Source: Abelmoschus esculentus
Taxonomy: Eukaryota; Streptophyta; Magnoliopsida; Malvales; Malvaceae
DNA: 64,000 nt
Assembly (NCBI GenBank): GCA_035048815.1
Contig: JAUCBN010000006.1
Span: 20,661,001 to 20,725,000 of the forward strand
Direction of reading: 5' to 3'
A program made the position numbers and the translations under genes. Shown piece after piece: positions 1 through 9,625 of the stretch. The notes beneath the pieces are model-generated. The model did no database searches, was not told where the DNA came from, and saw only the letters and a program-made list of their open reading frames with translations. Each line of letters starts with the position of its first letter. Within the stretch, counting starts at the first letter, position 1.

Positions 1-1281
1 TCAGCAGCTCTTGAAGTATATTTGGCCTCAATTTTGCCTCCATCAGACCATCCGTGCTGCTTAAAGAAAGCCTGAGCACGGTTGTTTCCTCCATAGATCA
101 TCGTTTTCAATTGTTCAGGAGACCAAGAATCTAAATTTGTAGACCTGCATTGTTTGTGCTTTTCAGAAAAAAGAGAGACACAGACTTGACATTCAAGTGC
201 TCACTAATAAGTATGTTTCACAGTAAACACCAAATATTAAAAAAACACTTTGCCTTTTTGGTCAGTAAAGAAGCTACTCTCCACTCCGGATGGTGTAAGT
301 TTGTACCTTCAGGTTTGGCTAAGGGTGAGCACTAACAAACCTAACAAATAAGGAGGTAATGTGCATACTACATTGTTTACACACAAAAAACACATAAATA
401 GGTTAGGTTAATAGGAGATTAATCTCTACAAAAGGGTTTCTTCTATCAAAAACTCAAAAAAGGTAGCTTTCTAAGTACATTTCAAAACCATATCAAAGGG
501 AGAACAAAAGCTAATGCAGGAATAGCTTACCCCATTTGGGTGTATAAATAAAAATGAGTTTAGCTTTAACCTTATTCTACCATACATACGAAACCCCAAA
601 AGAATAATACACTTCAGGATTCTCTCCAACACCAGAAACAAAGAGTGTATAAACATCTCTGTACGTGAAAATTCATAATTTGGTAGTAGTTAAAAGCCAT
701 ACAAAGAACCAAATTCTTCCTTGTATCATTCATTCCTTCAATTGAATTTCAGAAAACTCTAAACAGCAGAACATAATCTGCTCAATAAAACGTTTTCCAT
801 ATTTTAATCCACACTGTTTCGATGCATAAATTTCCTCATACAACATTATCTATAGATGGGGAAAAAGCATTTACACGTACAATTGAGAACTTGGAAGAGC
901 AAAATTCAAACGCATCAGTAATTAAAACAGAACACGAAAACTAGATCCAAAAACATATTTCAAATAACCATAAGAAGAAAACCTGACAAAGCTGATGTGT
1001 ACACCGAGACTCCGGTGAACGGCTGAGCAATCGATGCAAAGAAAGATCCCGTAAGTCACTGAAGCCCATGTAGGATTCTTTGCATTACAATCGAAACACA
1101 TCTAACAGGAAAACAAAATCCAAGATCAACAAAGGAAATTTCCGATCTGAATCATATCTACAAACAAAGCAAAGGAAAAATATATAAAAAAAAAAAGAGA
1201 AGAAAAAACCTTGTTTTCTGATCTTGCTTTCAGCTTTCTGAAAACAGCATTCTTATCGGTCAGGTTATCGGACGACGACAT
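1..1281 (-). CDS. ArfGAP, AGD8/9/10 type, 5' part (gene continues off the left edge)
   Basis: GTPase-activating protein for ARF small GTPases, which act in vesicle traffic at the Golgi and endosomes. Three minus-strand exons join in frame with GT-AG borders: 1210..1281 (ATG at 1281), 983..1101 and 1..144. The first 112 residues are visible. They read MSSSDNLTDKNAVFRKLKAR, then the zinc-finger core CFDC-(16)-CIDC, the arginine-finger stretch HRSLGVHISFVRST, and LDSWSPEQLKTM and GGNNRAQAFFKQHGW. This layout matches the plant AGD8/AGD9/AGD10 group as I recall it; which member it is cannot be decided without the C-terminus. The window cuts the third exon within an Asp codon. The catalytic Arg and all four zinc Cys are intact, so the gene looks functional. 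Confidence 0.93.
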
Positions 1282-1995
1282 CGATGCTTTCCTTGAAAAG
1301 TAAATGATTTTCGCTGTATTAATATGGAATTTATGAAGAAAGAAAGGAAAATTGGTAGAGTGAAGAAGGGTAGGATCGATTCTCGAACACCTCCTCCGGC
1401 TTTACCAGTAGGAGATATAGAAACTGGAAACAAAGATAATCAAACGCTATTTCACGATTGCGGCATAAATTCTTATGGAAAATGGATTATAACCTAAATT
1501 CTTATGTTATATCATAATTTTTTTTAATATAAATTTTGTTAGATTTTAAATTTACTGATACGAGATAAAGATTTATGTTATTATTTTTTATCGATTTTAT
1601 AATAATTCATGTAGGTTTTTTAATAATTTGTGTATGTAATTCATTTGTTATTACTTTAGTAAGATATAAAATTATATTTTAAAAGTTTAAGTTATAACAC
1701 GATTTCTAAAATATTTTTTTATTATAAATTTTATTGGTTTCAAATTTGACGGTCCACAACAAAAATTTATGTTATTATCTTTGTATTCTTCATACTATAA
1801 TAATTTGTGTAAATTTATAACAATTTTTATGAAAATTGAAAAAATATAAATTAGCAAGAGTTTGTGCTATAACAAAAAATTTTATTATAAATTTTGTTGG
1901 TTTAAAATTTGATGATACGATACAGAAATTTATGTTATTATTTTTTTTTTGTCAGTGGAAAGGTACATGAAGTTCTTGGTTTGTTTATTGTACAG
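1282..1995. other. ArfGAP leader/promoter and AT-rich spacer
   Basis: About 200 bp beyond the ArfGAP ATG (to about 1490) has mixed composition, as expected of a 5' UTR and proximal promoter. From 1490 the DNA is strongly AT-rich. A phrase of the type 'AAATTTATGTTATTAT' recurs at about 1570, 1770 and 1930, so this looks like a degenerate tandem repeat. No coding potential seen. Confidence 0.5.
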
Positions 1996-2774
1996 TGTCA
2001 CGGACCATTACTCTCTTCCTAAGAGACATGTCTAATGGGATGTACAGCGCTACCGTTTATATACCCTAAGATCTCCCTTTTCCTTTCCGATGTGAGATTA
2101 ATGCACCTTGCCTCTTTTCAGGCGTGACATTCTCTCCCACGCAATCTAGTGACGCCCTCGTCTGTTCACCCTGCCTACCCCTCTCATGGGAGTTTATTGT
2201 AAAATCGGACAGTCAAAGGGTCGCTCTAGTACCACTTATCACGGGGCCATTACCCTCTTCCTAAAGACATGTCTGATAGGATGTGCAGTGTCACTGTATA
2301 TATATCCCAAGACCTTCCTTTTCCTTTCCAACGTGGGTTTAATGCTCATTACTTCTTTTCAGGCGTGACATTTTACCCCACTCAACCTCGTGATGAGAGC
2401 GTCACGAGCTTCCGCTCTCGTGATTGGCCTCTTGTCACGGTTTGTTCATCCTGCCTACCCCTCTCATAGGCGCTCAGCATGAAATCGAGCAATCAAAGGG
2501 TCGTGCTGATACCACTTATCACGGGATCATTATCCTCTTCCTAAAAGACATGAGAGGGGTAGACAGAGTGAACAACCGTGACAATCACGAAAGCGGAAGC
2601 TCGTGACGAGAGCGTCATAAGGTTGAGTAGGGGAGAATGTCACGCCTGAAATGAGGCAACGAGTATTAAACCCACATTGAAAAGAAAAAAGGATATCTTA
2701 GGATATATATATACGGTGGCACTGTATATCTTATCAGATATGTCTTTTAGTAAGAAGGTAATTGCCCCGTGATA
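1996..2774. mobile_element. TRIM-like miniature LTR element cluster, tandem plus inverted
   Basis: On the minus strand the order is: partial LTR (about 2517..2549), primer site near 2503..2514 (reads TGGTATCAGCAC), internal DNA 2371..2516 ending in a purine tract, LTR 2237..2370, primer site 2223..2234 (reads TGGTACTAGAGC), internal DNA 2130..2236 ending GTGGGAGAGAA, LTR 1996..2129. The LTRs are 134 bp, run from TGTCAC to GTGACA/GTGATA, and carry a CCCACATYGGAAAG-like promoter phrase and a TATATA box. The primer site resembles the complement of the initiator Met tRNA 3' end (TGGTATCAGAGC), normal for Copia and TRIM elements. An oppositely oriented internal piece plus LTR (2549..2638 and 2639..2774) follows on the plus strand, making a large inverted repeat. 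There is no coding capacity, which fits a TRIM. No TSD was found around the whole cluster. Confidence 0.82.
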
Positions 2775-4669
2775 CATGTATGTTATTGGAAAGTTTTCGG
2801 ACATTAAATTTTCATTGTTAGAGATTATGGGAACAAGAATCAAGGTGACATTTGAAAGTGTTATTTGAAAATTAAAATTAAAATTAGTTTTCGGTCATAA
2901 CAATCACTGGTTTTTGAAAATTAAAATTAATTTTAGTCTAGATTATAATGAGTTCTGAATTTTAGGATTCAATTTCGTTACTGGTAAAAATCAGTATCAA
3001 TATCGGGTACTCGATCACTTGATTTATTCTTAAGAAAGTATAACTAATAGGAGGAAAAAGTTAGTCGTCAATAACATTAAATAATAAAATTAGAATATTG
3101 TAGGCTTGAAAATTTAAGTTTTAAAACTAGTCATACTCATAACATTCAAACATAAAAGAAAAGTTTGATAAAAATTAAACAAAAAAACGTTATCTATTAC
3201 AAGTAAAAAAACTAATCGAATCAAAAAATTTAAATCTATTTCTAATCTTAATTTTAATCAAGACTTAAATTTTAAATCCAATTACAATCCTGTCAGAGTT
3301 AATATCAAATAAAAATTTATTAAATCTAACCGGGTAAAATGGTTGTCGTGTTTGGTAGCGCACTTCATTTGGGGTGAAAAAACACGTTTGGGATGTAGAA
3401 CCTTTTACTTCATTTCAGGACCCAAGTTCATTGACCCCCCCCCCCCCCCCCCCCCCCCCCGCACTTTTTAGTATTTTTCCCGAATTTTAAAATTTTAAAT
3501 TTAAATTCTAAAATATACATTATATTTTTAAATTTTAAACCTTAATTTTTAATTCTAAAATTAAATAATTAAGCTATAAATTTGTTTTTTTAGAATGAGA
3601 GTATTATGGGGGGAATACTATTCTCATTTCAAAGTTCATTGCTTTTGTTCTCTATCCATATTCTAGTTATTAGTGTGCAAAATAAATGGTAATCTTTAAT
3701 TATAATATTTAATCGATATAATCATTTATTTTATAGATTAATTAAATTAATTATTAAGGTTAAATAATTTCAGTTAATTAAATTATTAAAAAAATATCAA
3801 TGGTTAACGTGTAAGTATTTTTTAATTAAATATGAAATTTATATTTAAAATCTCTCAATTTAAGTATTTTTATTTTTAAAAATTTTAATACAATATTTGA
3901 AGAGATAGATATATTATTTAAAAAGAGATAATAAACATTTGAAAAGAAAATTATAATATATTATATAATAACATATAACTGAATCTTTTCTTAATAATTA
4001 ACCACTGTAATAATTAAACATTTAATAAAAACAACAATTAATTTTTTTAAAAATTAAATTACAATTAATAGTCACTATAATAATTAATTAACTATTTAAA
4101 CTAATTATTTAAATTAATGATACGGTTAACTTACCATGAATACTTAGGATAATATAAATAACATATTTTAATTCTCATATATTTTGTCACTATTATTATA
4201 ATGTTAATTGTAATCCCAAACTGATACCACCATTTGTTATTTTAATTAAGCGTTAGACTTTAAATTTTTATTTTTACTATTATTCAGTCGTAATATTATA
4301 ATCATATCAAAATTCAATTAATTATATTCGATTAGTACTAATTAGTCTTTCAAAGTTTTTCACTAAAATTATAGTTTAAACGTTGCTTTTTCTAAAGCAA
4401 CTATTAATTTATTTAATTTTACATTCTAGTCCTTATAATTTTAATATTTATAATTTAATCTCAAAAATATAAACAAAAAATAATTAGTAAATGCTAATAA
4501 TATGGATATTCAATTTAAAAGTTTTAACATTAATTTAAAATCATACTATCAATTTGAAAACATTTCATGCAATTATTATTAATACTGTATTATTATTAGT
4601 AACGTGTACTCTGCATGTAGAAGGAAGGCATTGCACTGGCCATGCCTCAACGTAATCTCATCTCCTTCC
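2775..4669. other. AT-rich intergenic spacer with poly-C tract
   Basis: No gene-like ORF seen. The spacer is strongly AT-rich except for the homopolymer C run at 3435..3460. The text around 3340-3440 and 3590-3640 (GGGGTGAAAA..., GGGGGGAATACTATTCTCATTTC...) looks like a small degenerate repeat. Confidence 0.5.
3435..3460. repeat. Poly(C) homopolymer, 26 bp
   Basis: An uninterrupted run of 26 C residues in otherwise AT-rich DNA, preceded by TTGA and followed by GCAC. The true length is uncertain because homopolymers are error-prone in sequencing. Confidence 0.9.
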
Positions 4670-4942
4670 TCATTTTTCATCTAGCACCTTCTCAAAGCTC
4701 CAATCCCTCCTCATCCCAGGACTCCTCAGCAGCCTAGGGTTGCCGTCGGCTTCAAACGCCCCCGGTCCATACGTCGTATCGATCGTGTTTAGCCGGCGAT
4801 GACGTCCCTTCTTCGAACCGATCCCGGACATCGTTGCCTCTTCGATTCCGAGTTGTTCGTAAATGGCGGGACTTATTACCGACTTACTTCTGTCGTTGGA
4901 AGCCATTTTCCTTGTGTAGTTTGGTTTTGGACAATGATCCAT
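4670..4942 (-). CDS. Unrecognised small basic protein, 90 aa
   Basis: An ORF of 90 codons from a true ATG at 4942, or 78 codons from the second ATG at 4906. It stands out by a much higher GC content than its surroundings and a non-repetitive composition. The protein has no signal peptide or membrane segment. It contains SPAIYEQLGIEEA, a basic stretch KKGRHRRLNT and a C-terminal RRDWSFEKVLDEK. I do not recognise the family. It could be a small intronless gene, a retrocopy or the last exon of a larger gene. The adjacent DNA (4960-5040) has a faint LWEVI-like phrase reminiscent of Copia gag, too weak to call. Confidence 0.45.
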   Translation of the reverse strand: MDHCPKPNYTRKMASNDRSKSVISPAIYEQLGIEEATMSGIGSKKGRHRRLNTIDTTYGPGAFEADGNPRLLRSPGMRRDWSFEKVLDEK

Positions 4943-7900
4943 ACCATTGTTTGAAACTGTTCATTTCAAGATCTGGCAACTCAAGCAGTTGAGGCTCATG
5001 GTTTGTGGGAGGTGATTCGGAAAGGGATGGAGATGTAAGATTACACTTCGGGTTTGAATGTCTTTAAAGAGGACAGGAGGAGATGAAAAAACAGAACTAA
5101 AAGGATAAGTTCCATGTTGTTGGTTGCTGAACAGCTTTGGGTGTCTTAATTTAGATCTTCAAGGACAGGCAGGTAGGTAGTTTATTGGCTATATTTGGTG
5201 GTCAATGGGTCTTAACTACAACTAATTCATGACCTAAAACAAACCAATTTGTTATACTTAAGGAACATTGTTCCTTTTAAGCATTATTAATAAAATTTTA
5301 AGCTTTGTTGAGAAAAAAAAAAACAATTTATTTATTGATTTGAGGAATGAAGTATTGAATGGTATACAGGTCACAGATTGGGACGGAGCTAGGACTAACA
5401 TTGAGAGGGAAAAAAAGTATTAAGCTTTTAAATCTAAAAATAGGGAGGGACAAAAACTTTATTTTATTATTATTTAAACTAAGAGTGACCTCATGTGTAA
5501 TTATACCAAAAAGTTTAAGAGGGGCTCCATACACAAGAAGCTTTGTCACTGGTCACAGGGTCATTATCCTATTCCTAAAAAATGTATTGAATATGATGTG
5601 TAATGTCACCGTTTATATATCTTAAAAATTTTTCTTTTATTTTTCGATATGAGGTTAATGATATTATCTCTTTTTAAACGTAATATTTGTAATCTTGTAG
5701 CTTTAGTCATGTTTAGAGGATCTTGAGCGGTCATTCGGTCCTAATAAATCACATTATTGAAATAAAAGAGGAAATTACCATTTTGGTCACTAAACTTTTA
5801 GGTTGATTCTATTTTGACCATGAATTATGGAATTTGTTAATTAGATATTCATGGAACTACTAAACAAGTTTTAATCATGTTTAGAGGATCTTGGGTTGTC
5901 ATTCGATTCTTAATTATACATTTAATTAAAATTATGACTAAATTGATAAAATACATAAGTAACAATGATCAAATAAGAATTATATAATTTTTTTAACTAT
6001 CACAAATAATATTTTCATTAACATTTTAGTATCATGATTGAAATTATTAATATTTTAATGATCAACATGACTAAATTTATTGGTTCAAAGCGACACCGGT
6101 AAATATAAATATGTAAATAGGAAAGTGATCGTATTTGGTCGATTTCATCGCCTAGAATCAAAAAGAAGTGCCAAAAGGGTTTTTTTAAACCATAATATAT
6201 ATTTATCTTATTTTTTAATATTTTAAACTTTGAATTTTTGAGTCCCATCCAGATAAAAAGCTTCATAAACTGGTCTATTTTATAATATGCCTCTTTAAAG
6301 GAAAAGTGGAGTCTTCCCTTTATTTTTATTTTTTTCAATCATTCGTAGTTTTTTTGTTTCATCGATTTTGCTCGGATCTATCATTTTTTTTCAAAAAAAA
6401 AGAAAAATTTTCATCAGTGGATATCTCTTGTTCCTGGTTGACCGATTTATTTATCTTTAATGCTTTTCTGTTGCCCTTTTCATACAACAAAATATGCTTA
6501 TAGTTGATTTTTTATATAATTTTAAAAAAAGTTTGTATAAAAAATATGTTATAAAATAATTAAAATAACAAATATATCCTTACCAGATGGGTTTTTATTT
6601 TATTTGAAAACTAAAAAATAGTAAAAAAAAGTGTCTAATAAAAGTTCAATATAATAATTTAAATAAAATAATTTTAAAATACAGTAAAATTGAGAGTGAG
6701 AGGTATAATTTTACTATTTTTTTAATTCACATTGTGTTCCAACCTCACTTTTATTTAAATGCAAAGGAAGGAAATTGGACTTGGAACCTCTCTGAAATGC
6801 GTTGGAATTTAACCATTAAACCAAACCCTAAAAATAATATATCAATAAATTTGAAAGGATTATATATCAAAAGAAAAAATAATATTTTTTATTAAATAGA
6901 GTATTATAATTTTATATTAAAATTTGAATTTATAGTAATATAAAATAATTTAGTTATTAAATGAGTTAATAAATCTTATAAAAATTAACCACGACTAAGG
7001 TTTGCTGTTTTCCTAGCAGCTTGCAGAGATTCAGAAAATACAGTGAAATTAAACTAAAGGAGTAAACCAAGAAAAATTAAACAACTCTCTTAATAACTAA
7101 ACAAAATCATTAAGAATGATTGGACGATGATATTAGTTTTAATATTGATTTATCGTTAATATTTTATTTTTCATTATTTTTATGTATTTTGTTTTTTTAT
7201 ATTATATTTCTTTTTTGTTTTGTGACACACTATTACTCTAACTTGTAATATATTTATACCTTACCTTATGATACGTTATTGTTTATATTCGTGGATATAT
7301 TTTTTATGATATTTAATTTTATTTTTTTATTTTTAATGGATTTTAATCGTTTAATTTTTTTTTTCTTTTATCGATATAATTAGATTTGCTCATCACTCTT
7401 ACTTTAATATTAAAACATATAGGTGGATAGAGATAAAAAATAAAAAAAAAAATCTTTCTCTGTACTTTCATTTTTTCGGTGTTTCATTTTTATCATAATT
7501 TTGTAATCACTAAGTGTCTTGCAATTGTCTGATATTTTGTTTTCTAATATTTTTTATAATTTAATTTAATTTTGTTTTTATTTTCTGATATAATTTTATT
7601 TTTTAAATTTTTAATAAAATTCAACTGATATGATATTAAAAAATTGATATGAAAAATATTTAAAAAACAAAAAAATTATATTAATTGTGACATTCTTGAT
7701 CTGGAAGAAGGTCAAGTCAGAGATATCACTAAAAATAAAAATTAAAAAATCAAAAAATAAATATACTTTAATCATAACAAATCATACACAGAGACACTTT
7801 ATTAATCGATTATCGATCAAATTAATGTTTACTTCCTTTAGGGTCATATTGTAGTTTCAAAAGTTGGGGACCAAATTAGAATTTTTTAAAAATTTCAATG

Positions 7901-8545
7901 GTCTTTACCCTAAAAACAAAATACATTGCTCGGTTCTTGTACATTCCTAAACATTTAGGGAACCAAGTTATACTGGGGTTCTAAACAGGGATAATAAGAA
8001 CGACCGTATAAGGTCTTTTAAAAAAGAGAGTTCAAAATTTTAATAAATTATATTTATTAGATGGTATTAATTTTAAAATTATACGTTAAAATAATATCCT
8101 AAATGTGATAATTGATTTTAGAATCTTATTAATTATTCTTATTCTTATTATTTTTATAGAACTAGTGAGGTTCTGAACAAGCATAATAAAAACGACCGCA
8201 CATGGACCCTAAAAATGACAATTACTTCTATAAAGGTTACATTTTTAGAACTAATGAGAGATGAACGATAACTTTTTAAGGACATATTTTAATAAATTGC
8301 ATATGACCTTAAAATCTTTAAACAGCACTACCAAATTCCACTCCCAAAGTCCGTTACTGAGTGATGGCAATTAACTCTTCATTTCATTTATGAAGAAACC
8401 CTATGTGTCTAACTCTGTAATCTCCATACATTTATATTACCCACGGGAATTCTACCCAACACCTTCCTTGTCATAAATACAATCTGAAAACTTATGACCA
8501 ACCTCATCTAGTGTAATAATAACATGAAGCAATTGAGTTGCCGTC
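4943..8545. other. Long AT-rich spacer with repeat relics
   Basis: No convincing gene. It holds one TRIM-like solo LTR (5551..5685), a 43-bp direct repeat at 5704..5746 and 5873..5915, and a second short direct repeat at about 7978 and 8169 (GGTTCTRAACARGNATAATA type). A GGGACGGAGCTAGGA phrase at 5380 matches the edge of a dispersed repeat seen elsewhere in the window. ORFs at 6018-6503 are low-complexity and not credible. Confidence 0.5.
5551..5685 (-). mobile_element. Solo LTR of the TRIM-like family, decayed
   Basis: 135 bp aligning by eye over its whole length with the 134-bp LTRs at 2.0-2.4 kb. It has the TCATTATCCTATTCCTAAAA phrase, the TATATA box complement and the CGATATGAGGTTAATG phrase. 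The termini have decayed to GGTCAC and ACGTAATA. No second LTR or primer site adjoins it. Confidence 0.7.
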
Positions 8546-8830
8546 CTATAATGTAAGAGCACGGCTCCAGCCTCCAGGCTCCATCCAGCATAAATCTAAA
8601 CCATGATTATGACAGGGGAAACCCCACCCATGATTCAGACTGAGAGACATCAAAAGCTGTTGTTGTAATACTAAGACTATTAATACATTGTGGAGGTTTG
8701 TGATCCCACGGTTCAAAACCATTCGTAGAGAAAAAGCTTGTAGGGTCAATGACTGTAACAAAGAAGGAAGGTTTACATGAGTAGGATGGTTGTTTTGGAC
8801 CAGACAAAAAGAACACATTTTGTTGTTGTT
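8546..8830 (-). other. Unrecognised low-repeat segment, possible gene remnant
   Basis: A block of about 280 bp with balanced composition between AT-rich repeats. Minus-strand translation gives two overlapping open frames: one contains CKPSFFVTVIDPTSFF and ends ESWVGFPLS at a stop, the other is 90 codons. I recognise neither. The frames start next to a CAA-rich run (8818-8835). It could be a last exon or a captured gene fragment; no splice sites could be fixed. Confidence 0.25.
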
Positions 8831-8847
8831 GTCGTCATTCGTAAACC

Positions 8848-9087
8848 TTGGAACTTAAAATAGATAATGGTTTCCCTCCGTTTTAAATTAAAGGTTTATG
8901 GTTTAAGGTTAGTGATTTGATTAAGGTTTAGGGAATTAAAGGTATAGTATATTTTTAGGATATAATATTTAGGGTTTAGGGTTTATAATATAAAAAATAA
9001 GGGTTAGAGTTTAAAATTCAATTTTTTTGGAAATTTTCAACATGATGAACGGAGGCATGATAAAGAGAAATAATTTTTAATCATTAG
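8848..9087 (+). mobile_element. Telomere-repeat MITE, old copy with unresolved ends
   Basis: Contains the family's core (TTTAGGG-like repeats such as ATATTTAGGGTTTAGGGTTT) and the right-arm phrase GGAGGCATGATAAAGAGAAA. The left arm is shortened and no TSD could be found. Confidence 0.6.
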
Positions 9088-9102
9088 ATGCATGTCTACT
9101 TG

Positions 9103-9616
9103 GAGTAAAAATATTCTCCCTCCTTATCATGAGAAAAAATCCTCTACCTCTTTTTTATGCATATTTTTGTGTCTCCTGTTAAAATTTTCTAAAAAATTAA
9201 ATTTTAAACCATAACCCTAATTTTCTATATCCTAAACCTACACCCTAAAAAGTACACCCTAGCCCTAAGTCCTTAAACCCTAAACACAACCCTTAACCTT
9301 AAACCCTAAACTCTAAACTCTCTAATTTAAAGCGGAGACACAAATGGATGCATGGGAAAGAGATAGACGATTTGCACCCCTATCATGCTTCCTTTTATGC
9401 ATTTTTGTAGAAAATTTCTAAAAATTGATTTTTAAACCCTAACTCTTATTTTCTATATCCTAAACTCTAAACCTTACACCATAAAAATACACTCTACTTC
9501 TAATTTCCTAAACCCTAACCATAATCCCTAACGCTAATCCCTATATCTTATACCCTAAACCCTCTAATCTGAAACGAATACATTCACTCCCTTGAGAAGG
9601 TAAACCATTTACGCCC
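9103..9616 (-). mobile_element. Telomere-repeat MITE interrupted by a second copy
   Basis: The ends GAGTAAAAATATTCTCCC and the complement of ACCATTTACGCCC are related to the family's terminal repeats. Flanks GTCTACTTG (9094..9102) and TTCTACTTG (9617..9625) match at 8 of 9 bases, a 9-bp TSD. The core is CCCTAAA-like repeat. The element is split at about 9130 by a younger member of the same family. Confidence 0.7.
9131..9378 (-). mobile_element. Telomere-repeat MITE nested in 9103..9616
   Basis: About 248 bp with terminal inverted repeats of about 40 bp (left GAGAAAAAATCCTCTACCTC, right complement GTGCAAATCGTCTATCTC). The core is degenerate CCCTAAA repeat. Flanks are CCTTATCAT on the left and CCTATCAT on the right, a 9-bp TSD with one base lost. 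Confidence 0.75.
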
Positions 9617-9625
9617 TTCTACTTG

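Noticed and set aside
4960..5040. Copia gag fragment (LWEVI-like phrase)
   Set aside because: A single five-residue resemblance with stops nearby is too weak.
9180..9600. True telomere or interstitial telomere left by chromosome fusion
   Set aside because: The CCCTAAA-like tracts are degenerate and bounded by MITE ends with 9-bp TSDs, so transposition explains them better.
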